Assembly: GCA_036399835.1 (NCBI GenBank)
Contig: DASWMI010000102.1
Location: 1-11,192 of the forward strand
Direction of reading: 5' to 3'
From: DASYML01 sp036399835
GTDB taxonomy: Bacteria > Acidobacteriota > Blastocatellia > Pyrinomonadales > Pyrinomonadaceae
Length of the DNA: 11,192 nucleotides
Part shown: positions 1 to 6,046 of the stretch, piece after piece
Numbering within the stretch: position 1 is the stretch's first letter
Layout: every line of letters begins with the position of its first letter
Program-made: the position numbers and the translations under genes
The notes under the pieces: generated by a model
Database searches by the model: none
What the model saw: the letters and a program-made list of their open reading frames with translations, nothing else
Told to the model about the DNA's origin: nothing

Positions 1-1
1 C

Positions 2-712
2 TCCGCTTTGCTCAAAGTCTTCCCGTTCGTCACGGCTCCGGCGCTCGTGCGCCATCAACGTTTCTGGCCGCACCTGATAGTGGCCCTCTGCGGATTAGTC
101 CTCCTGACGCTTCCCTACTTCTTCTTCCATCCGAGTGATTGGCAGACCTTTCGCGGGACCAATTTTTCCTCCACTTCGGGCCTTGATCCGGCAGGCAACT
201 ACGGGGTCGTGTATCTGCTTTATCTGCTCGCCAAAGACTTGCGCGGCCCGTCGGTCGTCGGCTTCTGGCAACTCTTTTATCCTATCTTTCAAATAGGTCT
301 CTTAACACTGACCTCTTTGCTGGTCCTCTTCTCAAGGGATGATCGGGTGGCGTTCGGCGTGGTGACGATGCTGCTCGCACACTTTTTAACTTACGTGCAT
401 GTCTGGGAGCATCACGCAAGCGGGATGGTGGCGGCGCTGCTGTTGCTGCTGACTGTCGAGTATGAGGAAAGATGGCTGAGGGCTGTGATTATCTGCGCGC
501 TGGTCCTGCTGGCCCTTCCGACTCCCTTTGTCCTGTTCAACCCGCCGCACGAACCGCTGGCGTGGGCCCCCGCCTGGCCGCATTACGCAGACTATCTCAA
601 TCTGCTGCCAAAGGTCCTGCCTGTCCTGGCGCTCTACCCGCTCTGCGTCTTCAAGCTGTGGAAAGCAGGTTTTGCCTGGCCCAGGATAAGGATGAGAGAT
701 GAGCGCGCGTGA
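2..712 (+). CDS. GT87-type membrane glycosyltransferase, C-terminal part (5' end outside window)
   Basis: The reading frame is open from base 2 and ends at TGA 710-712, giving 236 residues of the C-terminal half of a polytopic membrane protein. I see about five to six hydrophobic segments: around residues 22-42 (HLIVALCGLVLLTLPYFF), 66-76, 88-108 (a leucine-rich LLTLTSLLVLF stretch), 116-152, 160-180 and 203-222. The motif VWEHHASGMVAALLLLL in the middle resembles the conserved xWEHH segment near the C-terminus of glycosyltransferase family 87 (DUF2029), polyprenyl-phosphate-sugar-dependent mannosyltransferase-like enzymes of the inner membrane. The TTG at 8 is not taken as the start because the frame continues upstream and such proteins normally have around 400 residues. 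The donor and acceptor cannot be told from this fragment. The gene converges on ilvE, and its last codons overlap the left arm of the hairpin at 695-785. Another GT-C family is possible. Confidence 0.65.
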   Translation, partial: SALLKVFPFVTAPALVRHQRFWPHLIVALCGLVLLTLPYFFFHPSDWQTFRGTNFSSTSGLDPAGNYGVVYLLYLLAKDLRGPSVVGFWQLFYPIFQIGLLTLTSLLVLFSRDDRVAFGVVTMLLAHFLTYVHVWEHHASGMVAALLLLLTVEYEERWLRAVIICALVLLALPTPFVLFNPPHEPLAWAPAWPHYADYLNLLPKVLPVLALYPLCVFKLWKAGFAWPRIRMRDERA

Positions 713-785
713 GAGATAAAGGATTGAGTCAACATCTCGATTGAAATATTCACTCAATCCGCTTCATCTCTGATCGCGCATCTCT
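695..785. terminator. Imperfect hairpin between convergent genes, probable bidirectional terminator
   Basis: Bases 721-729 (ggattgagt) and 752-760 (actcaatcc) are perfect 9-bp inverted repeats around a 22-nt loop. Moving outward, further blocks also pair with small bulges: agagat 712-717 with atctct 765-770, cgcg near 704-707 with cgcg 775-778, and agagatg 695-701 with catctct 779-785. The structure lies exactly between the stop of the + strand glycosyltransferase gene and the stop of the - strand ilvE gene, where a shared terminator is expected. There is no strong T-run, so intrinsic termination is not certain; a decayed palindromic repeat is the alternative. Confidence 0.5.
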
Positions 786-790
786 TATTC

Positions 791-1879
791 TTAGTCTGTT
801 CCGACCGTCTGGAAGTTTGCGATTGGCTCGCCGCCTGCCGTTGAGGAATCCGCAGGGGCTTCGATGGGCGTCCGGGTAAAGCCGTTGCTGCCCGTGTCCG
901 TACTCTTTTCTGCGTTGACGTAGGTCAGCCAGGGGCCGGGCGCAGGGCTTTCGCCCGAAGTAATCTCGAAGAAGGCTTTTTGAATCTGCGCGGTAATCTC
1001 GCCGCGACGGCCCGTCCCTATCTGTATCCGGTCAACAGAGCGAATCGGGGTCACTTCGGCTGCCGTGCCCGTGAAGAAAAGCTCGTCGGCGACGTAGAGC
1101 GCGGCGCGTTGAATACCGGTCTCGACAACAGGGATGCCAAGCTCGCGGCAAATCTGTATCACGCTGTCGCGCGTGATGCCGGGCAGGATCGAAGAAGAGA
1201 GCGGCGGAGAGATGACGCGACCGTCGCTGACGATAAAGATGTTTTCGCCGGAGCCTTCCGAGACGAAGCCGCGATCATCCAGCGCTATCCCCTCGGCGTA
1301 GCCGTTGACGAGCGCCTCCATCTTGATGAGCTGCGAATTCATGTAGTTTGCGCCCGACTTCGCCATCGCGGGCATGGAGTTTGGCGTCAGCCTGTTCCAC
1401 GAAGAGACGCAGACATCCACGCCCTCTTCAATCGCTTCATCTCCGAGATACTTGCCCCAGTCCCATGCTCCTATGTAGCAGGAGAGCGGGTTCGGAAAGG
1501 GATTGACGCCGAAGGCCGGATGGGCTTCGTCCAGGCTGCGGAAAATAATCGGGCGCAGGTAGCACTGTTTGACTTCGCCGCGCCGGACCAATTCGACCGA
1601 GGCCGAGCACAACTGGTCCAGATTCCAGTCGTGTTCCATGCGATAGATTTTCGCGGAGTTGAGCAGGCGTTGCATGTGTTCCCGCAGGCGAAAGATGGCT
1701 GGGCCGCGCTTCGTCTTATAACAGCGTATGCCTTCAAAGACGCTTGAGCCGTAATGCAGCACGTGCGACATGACGTGGACGCGCGCATCATCCCACTTGA
1801 TAAATTCGCCGTTGTGCCAGACTTCCTGAACGATGTGCGGCGTCGACACGTTTTTTCCTTGACCGTCTTTCGGGAACAT
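791..1879 (-). CDS. ilvE: Branched-chain amino acid aminotransferase (class IV PLP enzyme) with C-terminal tail
   Basis: This 362-residue cytosolic enzyme transfers the amino group between glutamate and the branched-chain 2-oxo acids, the last step of Leu, Ile and Val synthesis and the first step of their breakdown. Class IV aminotransferase signatures are clear: LHYGSSVFEGIR (residues 41-52), the PLP-binding lysine K174 in MAKSGANYMNSQL, the cofactor-contacting EGSGENIFIV (208-217), PGITRDSV (233-240) and FFTGTAAEVTPI (268-279). The core ends near residue 320, the usual BCAT length. About 42 further residues rich in S, T, A, P and G have no visible domain. The ATG at 1877-1879 is chosen because AAGGAG lies 8 nt upstream on the coding strand. 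The gene stands alone on the - strand, divergent from the M19 peptidase gene. D-amino-acid transaminase or 4-amino-4-deoxychorismate lyase are less likely given length and motifs. Confidence 0.93.
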   Translation of the reverse strand: MFPKDGQGKNVSTPHIVQEVWHNGEFIKWDDARVHVMSHVLHYGSSVFEGIRCYKTKRGPAIFRLREHMQRLLNSAKIYRMEHDWNLDQLCSASVELVRRGEVKQCYLRPIIFRSLDEAHPAFGVNPFPNPLSCYIGAWDWGKYLGDEAIEEGVDVCVSSWNRLTPNSMPAMAKSGANYMNSQLIKMEALVNGYAEGIALDDRGFVSEGSGENIFIVSDGRVISPPLSSSILPGITRDSVIQICRELGIPVVETGIQRAALYVADELFFTGTAAEVTPIRSVDRIQIGTGRRGEITAQIQKAFFEITSGESPAPGPWLTYVNAEKSTDTGSNGFTRTPIEAPADSSTAGGEPIANFQTVGTD

Positions 1880-1887
1880 CTGTTTGT

Positions 1888-1894
1888 CTCCTTT
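1888..1894 (-). promoter_or_regulatory. Shine-Dalgarno site of ilvE
   Basis: Read on the - strand this is AAAGGAG, with 8 nt between it and the ATG at 1877-1879. It fixes the start of ilvE and argues against longer - strand readings in this area. Confidence 0.75.
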
Positions 1895-1962
1895 AAGAAG
1901 GAAGTTGGTAAAAGAGCGCGCCCGCGCGTCTTTGGGCTTATGGCCTGCCGGACACCTGACGT

Positions 1963-1997
1963 GCGGAAACGCCCATGCCTGCCGAGAGAGTTTCCGC
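1963..1997 (-). repeat. 8-bp inverted repeat in the presumed ilvE leader
   Basis: gcggaaac at 1963-1970 and gtttccgc at 1990-1997 are perfect inverted repeats with 19 nt between. They lie 84-118 nt upstream of the ilvE start. An 8-nt word, gcctgccg, occurs inside the loop (1977-1984) and again at 1943-1950. This may be part of a structured leader RNA or a protein-binding site. I do not recognise a known riboswitch class; the strand is assigned only by proximity to ilvE. Confidence 0.4.
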
Positions 1998-2061
1998 CGT
2001 GCTCGCTCTGATTCCCGTTTGCTTTAACAAGGCACGATACAGCAGACGCGCATCGCTTGGC

Positions 2062-2087
2062 AAGCAAGCTTAGAAGCCAGCTTGCTT
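2062..2087. repeat. 9-bp hairpin in the ilvE / M19 divergent intergenic region
   Basis: aagcaagct at 2062-2070 and agcttgctt at 2079-2087 are perfect inverted repeats with an 8-nt spacer. The element lies in the 287-nt gap (1880-2166) between two divergent genes, about 80 nt before the M19 start and about 180 nt before the ilvE start. It could be an operator for either gene or a leader hairpin. Apart from this, the inverted repeat at 1963-1997 and the ilvE ribosome site, I see nothing assignable in this gap, and no convincing promoter hexamers. Confidence 0.4.
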
Positions 2088-2166
2088 CTTTGAAATACGC
2101 GCTGTACCATCCCTCTTGCTTTTAGCATTATTAAAAACTCAATCGCTGTTTTCTTCTTGTTTTCGG

Positions 2167-3444
2167 ATGAGGCAACGCAGTCAAAAAGTCTGCCCGGCGC
2201 TCTTCGCAGCCGCCGCGCTCCTGGTCTCTTTGCTCTTTAATAATTGTCGCCCGTCCCTCGAAAACGCGGACCGCAAACGACCTGATATGCCGACACAACG
2301 CACCGACTCGGCCCAAGCAGGCGACCCCGTCGCCATACACAAAAACGCCATCGCCATAGACATGCACGCAGACACCGCGCAGCGACTGGTTGACGAAAAT
2401 TCCGACCTCAACCAGCGACTCGCGGACGGCCATCTGGATGCCGTGCGGATGAAGGAAGGCGGGCTTGACGCGCAATTTTTTTCCATCTGGGTCGAGCCGC
2501 AGCTTTACGGCGGAGGTGGACCAAAGGCCATCGAGCGCGCAGACAAACAGATTGCAGCGGTGCGCGCCCTGGCGGAAAAACATCCTGAGACCTGGGAGGT
2601 CGCCACGAGCGCCGCAGACATTCGCCGTATCGCGGGCACGGGAAAGCTGGCGGCGCTGATGGGTCTCGAAGGCGGCTACGCGATTGACGAGAGGCTTGAG
2701 AACGTCGAGCGTTATTACAGGATGGGCGTGCGTTATATGTCGCCCGCCTGGAGCGTGAGCCTGGCTTGGGCCGGGTCGAGCGGAGACGCAGCGGGCCGCA
2801 CGCGCGGGCTTAACGAGTTTGGCAAGCAGGTCATCCGCGAGATGAATCGCCTCGGCATGATCGCGGATGTCTCACACGTCTCGGACCAGACCTTCTGGGA
2901 CATGGTGAACACTTCCAGGCAGCCCGTCGTCGCCACGCATTCGGCCTGCCGCGCTCTCGCAGGCGTTGCGCGCAACCTCGATGACGAGATGATCCGCGCT
3001 CTTGCCAAAACAGGCGGCGTCGTCTGCGTCATCTTCTACCCGGAGTTTTTAGAGCCTGGCTGGAGCGAGAAGAAAAAGCAGGTGGACGCAGAGATTGCAG
3101 GGCTGGTCCAGCAGGCTTCGGAAGCTGAGCAGGGCGACATCGCGCATAAGAAGATGGCGCGCGACCGCGTGCGCGTGCGCGAATACGCGCGCCGCCTGCC
3201 CGCCGTCAACGTCTCGCGCATCGTGGACCACATAGACCACATCGTCAAACTCGTCGGCATAGAGCACGTCGGCATCGGCTCGGACTTCGACGGCGTGCAG
3301 GCCCTGCCAGCCGATCTCTCAAGTGTCTCGGACCTCCCGAACCTGACGAGAGAACTGTTAAAGCGTGGTTACTCCGCCAGCGAGATTGACAAGATTCTGG
3401 GCGGCAACATGCTGCGCGTCCTGGAACAGGTAGAAAAGAAGTAG
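2167..3444 (+). CDS. Membrane dipeptidase, peptidase family M19 (renal dipeptidase-like), exported
   Basis: This zinc-dependent dipeptidase has 425 residues from the ATG at 2167. The family cleaves dipeptides, including D-amino-acid and dehydro-dipeptides. The M19 metal-site residues are in order: HxD H67/D69 (DMHADT), the bridging glutamate E168 (GLEGG), H237 (ADVSHVSD), H258 (ATHSACRAL) and D373 (GIGSDFDG). The N-terminus has basic residues, a hydrophobic run (ALFAAAALLVSLLF) and a cysteine at 27. This looks like a lipoprotein or secretory signal, but the lipobox (FNNC) is poor. The frame is open upstream to a TTG at 2116; I prefer 2167 because it gives a normal signal peptide, although no good ribosome site precedes it. 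A charged helical insert, about residues 308-345, precedes the last barrel strands. nfo follows after 3 nt, so the two are probably co-transcribed. The substrate cannot be stated. Confidence 0.88.
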   Translation: MRQRSQKVCPALFAAAALLVSLLFNNCRPSLENADRKRPDMPTQRTDSAQAGDPVAIHKNAIAIDMHADTAQRLVDENSDLNQRLADGHLDAVRMKEGGLDAQFFSIWVEPQLYGGGGPKAIERADKQIAAVRALAEKHPETWEVATSAADIRRIAGTGKLAALMGLEGGYAIDERLENVERYYRMGVRYMSPAWSVSLAWAGSSGDAAGRTRGLNEFGKQVIREMNRLGMIADVSHVSDQTFWDMVNTSRQPVVATHSACRALAGVARNLDDEMIRALAKTGGVVCVIFYPEFLEPGWSEKKKQVDAEIAGLVQQASEAEQGDIAHKKMARDRVRVREYARRLPAVNVSRIVDHIDHIVKLVGIEHVGIGSDFDGVQALPADLSSVSDLPNLTRELLKRGYSASEIDKILGGNMLRVLEQVEKK

Positions 3445-3447
3445 CGT

Positions 3448-4332
3448 ATGAATCAGACTCTTCCTTCCAGACCGCGTATAGGTTTTCATGCGCCCATCGC
3501 GGGGGGCTTGCAGAACGCGCTCTTGAAATCGCAAGAGCGCGGCGGCGAGACCGTACAGATTTTTTCGCGCAACCCGCGCGGCTGGATGGCTAAGCCTTTG
3601 ACCGATGAAGAGGTCCTGCGCTTTCGCGCGGTGCGTGAAGAGACAGGCATTGGTCCAGTCTCTATTCACGCCAACTATCTGATTAACCTGGCCGCCGCAG
3701 ACCCGCAGATACGCGAAAAATCGCGCGCCTCTTTTCATGAAGAGGTCGAGCGCGCTCTGCTGCTCGGCGCGGATTATCTGGTCGTCCATCCGGGTTCCGC
3801 GAAGGGAGCTTGCGAGGCCGACGGCATCAGGACTTGCGCCGAGAGCTTGCAGCTTGCCTGCCAGGGGATTGAGCTAGGCTCTTTTCGTATCCTGCTCGAA
3901 AACACAGCCGGACAGGGCGAGTGCATAGGCCATCGCTTCGAGCACCTCAGCGAGATTATAGAGACCTGCGCAGACCTCAACCTGGGCGTCTGCTTCGATA
4001 CCGCGCACGCTTTCACAGCCGGTTACGACATACGCGAGCCTGAAGGTCTGGCCGCGACCATTGATGCGCTTGAGAGCCATGTCGGGACGGAAAATATTCT
4101 GGCCGTCCATTTCAATGATTCGAGGGCCGACTATAATTCTCGCGTGGACCGCCACTGGCACATCGGCCTCGGCCACATAGGGCGCGCGGCTCTGTGTCGC
4201 GTCGCGCAACATGAGAAACTTGCGCACGCAGCTTTTCTGCTCGAAACGCCGCAGGACGAGATTGGCGATGACGAGCGCAACCTGGCGATGCTTCGCTCTT
4301 TTGTCGAAGCCGAAACACCCTGCTCAAACTGA
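3448..4332 (+). CDS. nfo: Endonuclease IV (AP endonuclease, Nfo family)
   Basis: Endonuclease IV cuts the backbone 5' to abasic sites and trims 3' blocking groups during base excision repair, using a trinuclear zinc centre in a TIM barrel. All nine metal ligands known from E. coli Nfo have counterparts: H74 (SIHANYLINLA), H114 (VVHPGS), E151 (LENTAGQG), D184 and H187 (CFDTAHAF), H221 (VHFNDS), D234 and H236 (VDRHWHIG) and E266 (LLETP). The usual HIGLGHIG segment follows the DRH ligands. The length of 294 residues is normal for the family (about 280-300), so the gene looks intact and active. The start lies 3 nt after the M19 stop, which suggests translational coupling; the only ribosome site is a weak purine run inside the end of the M19 gene. 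A lipoprotein gene follows after 27 nt. Confidence 0.95.
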   Translation: MNQTLPSRPRIGFHAPIAGGLQNALLKSQERGGETVQIFSRNPRGWMAKPLTDEEVLRFRAVREETGIGPVSIHANYLINLAAADPQIREKSRASFHEEVERALLLGADYLVVHPGSAKGACEADGIRTCAESLQLACQGIELGSFRILLENTAGQGECIGHRFEHLSEIIETCADLNLGVCFDTAHAFTAGYDIREPEGLAATIDALESHVGTENILAVHFNDSRADYNSRVDRHWHIGLGHIGRAALCRVAQHEKLAHAAFLLETPQDEIGDDERNLAMLRSFVEAETPCSN

Positions 4333-4359
4333 CTGCACTTTAAGAAGGAGAATCGAGAC

Positions 4360-4854
4360 ATGAGATTTCATCCCGGTCTGCTCGCACTAGGGCTGCTGCT
4401 CGCCGTTGTCCTGGCCTGTAGCGGCGGCAGCAATAACAACAATAACAACAACGGCAACAACGCGAACAATGCCAATAACGCGAACAACTCGAACTCTTCA
4501 CGCTCAAGCACCTCAGGCGGTCGCATAGATGAGCTGTACATGGCGAAAGAAGAGAACGGCGCTGCCGGAGACAGGACCGACAGCTTTAGCTCGTCCGATA
4601 AGACCGTCTATGTCGTCGCGCAGTTGAACAAGGCCGAAAGCGGGACCAAAATTAAGTTCACCTGGTACGCCGTTGACGTGGCCGGAGAGCCGAAGAATTC
4701 CAAGATCAAGGACATCGAATATTCTACTGGCGCTCTGGAAAACAAGATTACTGCTCACCTGACGCTCCCGAAGGAGTGGCCCAAGGGTTCTTACAGGGTG
4801 GAGACGACCGTCAACGGCACGCCCGACAAGTCAATCGAATACACGGTCGAATAA
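4360..4854 (+). CDS. Small lipoprotein with Asn-rich linker, unknown function
   Basis: I do not recognise a named family. The 164-residue product starts with a typical lipoprotein signal: a basic start, a leucine-rich core and the lipobox VLAC with C20 as the lipidation site. A low-complexity linker follows, about residues 23-53, made almost wholly of Asn with Ala, Ser and Gly, including NNA repeats. The rest, about residues 54-164, is predicted by eye to be a beta-rich domain with alternating hydrophobic and polar stretches (VYVVAQLN, KIKFTWYAVD, ENKITAHLTLP, GSYRVETTVNG), reminiscent of an Ig-like or similar beta-sandwich. AAGGAG at 4345-4350, 9 nt upstream, supports the ATG. The product is probably anchored in the envelope with the beta domain held out on the flexible linker. 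The 27-nt gap to nfo suggests the same transcript. Confidence 0.82.
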   Translation: MRFHPGLLALGLLLAVVLACSGGSNNNNNNNGNNANNANNANNSNSSRSSTSGGRIDELYMAKEENGAAGDRTDSFSSSDKTVYVVAQLNKAESGTKIKFTWYAVDVAGEPKNSKIKDIEYSTGALENKITAHLTLPKEWPKGSYRVETTVNGTPDKSIEYTVE

Positions 4855-4885
4855 AGATTTAGAGCCTATTCCAAAACCCGAAGAT

Positions 4886-4990
4886 GAGCCACCGCAGGCA
4901 CGGAGGCACAGAGAGACAGAGCATAGGTTGAAAACTCTTAGCACCTCCTGATTTGTTTTTATCTCTGTGCCTGCGTGCCTGTGTTGGCTA
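4886..4990. repeat. Long palindromic (REP/MITE-like) repeat element
   Basis: The arms 4886-4914 and 4962-4990 are inverted repeats of 29 nt, matching at 25 positions. The inner 11 pairs (gcacagaga side) are perfect, and the central spacer is 47 nt. Each arm contains two near-identical 8-mers in tandem (gcaggcac/ggaggcac in the left arm). Arms of this style (aggcacggaggcacagag-like) occur as dispersed intergenic repeats in many GC-rich environmental bacteria; that is general knowledge, and no search was done here. There is no coding potential inside. The element fills most of the 161-nt gap between the lipoprotein and the NTF2-like gene, and could terminate or stabilise the upstream message. 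Confidence 0.7.
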
Positions 4991-5015
4991 ATTTTTGAAA
5001 TGATAAGGAGCAAGA

Positions 5016-5585
5016 ATGAAACGCATGCTGCCAGCCATTGCGCTGGCTTTCTGTGCGGGCTTGGCTTTGGCGCAAGGCACACGCGCGCAGCAAAAGGCGG
5101 CAGAGCCTGCTTCGCCTCCTGCGGCTAATCCGGCGGATGTCGCTTCGATGGATTCAATCGTCGCCGCCGTTTACGATGTTATTTCCGGTCCAGCGGGGCA
5201 GAAGCGCGACTGGAACCGTATGCGCTCGCTCTTTGTGCCGGGCGCGCGTTTGATCCCGACTGGTCCACGCAAGGAGGGTGGCTTCGGCTCGCGCGTGCTC
5301 AGCGTCGAAGAGTACATCGAGAGGGTCACTCCCTTATTCGACAAAGACGGATTCTACGAGCGCGAGTCTGCGCGTCGCGTCGAGCAGTTTGGACAGATCG
5401 CGCACGTCTTTAGCACTTACGAATCGCGTCATGCTGCGACAGACCCGCAGCCCTTTACGCGCGGCATCAACAGCATCCAACTGATGAACGACGGCAAGCG
5501 CTGGTGGATCGTCACGATTTTCTGGCAGGGAGAGGATAAAGAACACCCTCTGCCGAAGAAGTATCTCAAGTCGGAGAAGAGTTAG
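5016..5585 (+). CDS. Secreted NTF2-like (SnoaL/DUF4440-type fold) protein, unknown function
   Basis: The 189-residue protein begins with a clear Sec signal peptide (MKRMLPAIALAFCAGLALAQ). Cleavage is likely after ALA at about 19 or TRA at about 24, followed by an Ala/Pro-rich linker to about residue 43. The rest fits the NTF2-like cone: a first helix with a WNRMRSLFVPGARL-type strand entry, a second helical part (VEEYIERVTPLFD), then beta strands (VEQFGQIAHVFSTYESR; GINSIQLMNDGKRWWIVTIFWQGE). Proteins with this pattern are often listed as nuclear transport factor 2 family in soil bacteria, and whether they bind a ligand or act as enzymes is not known. AAGGAG at 5005-5010, 5 nt upstream, supports the ATG. 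It follows the palindromic element, so it may be on its own transcript. The fold call is by sequence style and is moderately sure. Confidence 0.7.
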   Translation: MKRMLPAIALAFCAGLALAQGTRAQQKAAEPASPPAANPADVASMDSIVAAVYDVISGPAGQKRDWNRMRSLFVPGARLIPTGPRKEGGFGSRVLSVEEYIERVTPLFDKDGFYERESARRVEQFGQIAHVFSTYESRHAATDPQPFTRGINSIQLMNDGKRWWIVTIFWQGEDKEHPLPKKYLKSEKS

Positions 5586-5642
5586 AAGCCTGACGGCCGT
5601 TGCCAGTAGTCAGGCGAAGCTCCTGCTCAAGCTGGACCACAA

Positions 5643-5737
5643 CTCGCAGCCGAAGCTCGCAGCCGAGTCTGACCGAGCATCTCTCCCATGATGCTTGATT
5701 GGTTGATGCCGAGGGCTTGCGCAAGAGATCGGCTGCG
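5643..5737 (+). other. Candidate structured RNA upstream of leuS
   Basis: An 11-nt word, ctcgcagccga, occurs twice (5643-5653 and 5656-5666). Its inner 9 nt (cgcagccga) is exactly complementary to tcggctgcg at 5729-5737. Either copy could close a large stem with that arm. Inside lies a further hairpin, agcatc 5676-5681 with gatgct 5690-5695 around an 8-nt loop, and a self-complementary cttgcgcaag at 5716-5725. Eleven nt later comes the terminator-like hairpin at 5748-5764. The layout could be a small RNA, a 3' untranslated structure of the upstream gene or a leader element, but no known RNA family is recognised and the strand is inferred from gene direction. Confidence 0.25.
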
Positions 5738-5747
5738 GGCTGTGCTC

Positions 5748-5764
5748 AAGGCTTCGCCTTTTAT
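5748..5764 (+). terminator. Short terminator-like hairpin with T-rich tail
   Basis: aaggc 5748-5752 pairs with gcctt 5756-5760 around a 3-nt loop, followed directly by ttat. It is the only hairpin in the window with a T-rich 3' side. The stem is only 5 bp, so termination would be weak. It could end transcription from the NTF2-like gene, 163 nt after its stop. Confidence 0.35.
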
Positions 5765-5793
5765 TCGACAAGCGTGGAAACTTCGATTAAGAT
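5765..5793 (+). promoter_or_regulatory. Possible sigma-70-like promoter for leuS
   Basis: TCGACA at 5765-5770 (5 of 6 to TTGACA) and TAAGAT at 5788-5793 (4 of 6 to TATAAT) are separated by 17 nt. A start near 5800 would leave a leader of about 245 nt before leuS. Promoter matches of this quality occur by chance, so this is only a candidate. Confidence 0.28.
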
Positions 5794-6046
5794 AGCCGTG
5801 TCTTTCAAGATTAGAGAGCGCGAAAACCAGATGATTAGTTTTCACCCGCCAGACAAACTCCTCCTTACCGTGCCGCTCGGCGCACGCGCCCTGTAATCGC
5901 GCGTTGCTCTGAAGCGGCCCTTCTACACACGCAGGATAACTCGAAAACCCGAATCGCAAAGCACGCACCGGCTCTGGTTCCGGCTTTGTTTGTTGAGGCC
6001 GCTTTGTGATTAAGTGTAGCAACTTGAGGAGAGGCAAGAGACAGTC

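Larger units (their letters stand above)
5586..6046. other. Gene-free stretch between NTF2-like gene and leuS
   Basis: This 461-nt stretch has no gene I can support. Short readings on the + strand (5699-5896) and a - strand reading running into leuS lack ribosome sites and recognisable protein features. It does hold a 7-bp inverted repeat just after the upstream stop (gcctgac 5588-5594 with gtcaggc 5609-5615), a set of nested repeats at 5643-5737, a small terminator-like hairpin at 5748-5764 and a possible promoter at 5765-5793. A weak bulged hairpin (caaag 5957-5961 + ccgg 5968-5971 against 5980-5988) and a gaggag purine run 15 nt before the leuS ATG complete it. The T-box consensus expected in some tRNA-synthetase leaders is absent. 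Confidence 0.6.

Noticed and set aside
980..1747. 255-codon + strand frame inside ilvE
   Set aside because: It is antisense to all the conserved PLP-binding motifs of ilvE and has no ribosome site.
2116..2166. Upstream TTG start of the M19 dipeptidase
   Set aside because: It would add 17 residues before a normal signal peptide and lacks a ribosome site; the ATG at 2167 gives a typical exported N-terminus.
4429..4500. Tandem aac/aat repeats as a microsatellite or CRISPR-like array
   Set aside because: The repeats are in frame inside the lipoprotein linker and vary in third position; there are no regular spacers.
5699..5896. 65-codon + strand frame upstream of leuS
   Set aside because: There is no ribosome site or recognisable sequence, and it overlaps the repeats and the candidate promoter; treated as non-coding.
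5800..6046. T-box leader for leuS
   Set aside because: The conserved T-box sequence (AGGGTGG-ACCGCG type) is not present, and no terminator with a T-run lies close to the leuS start.
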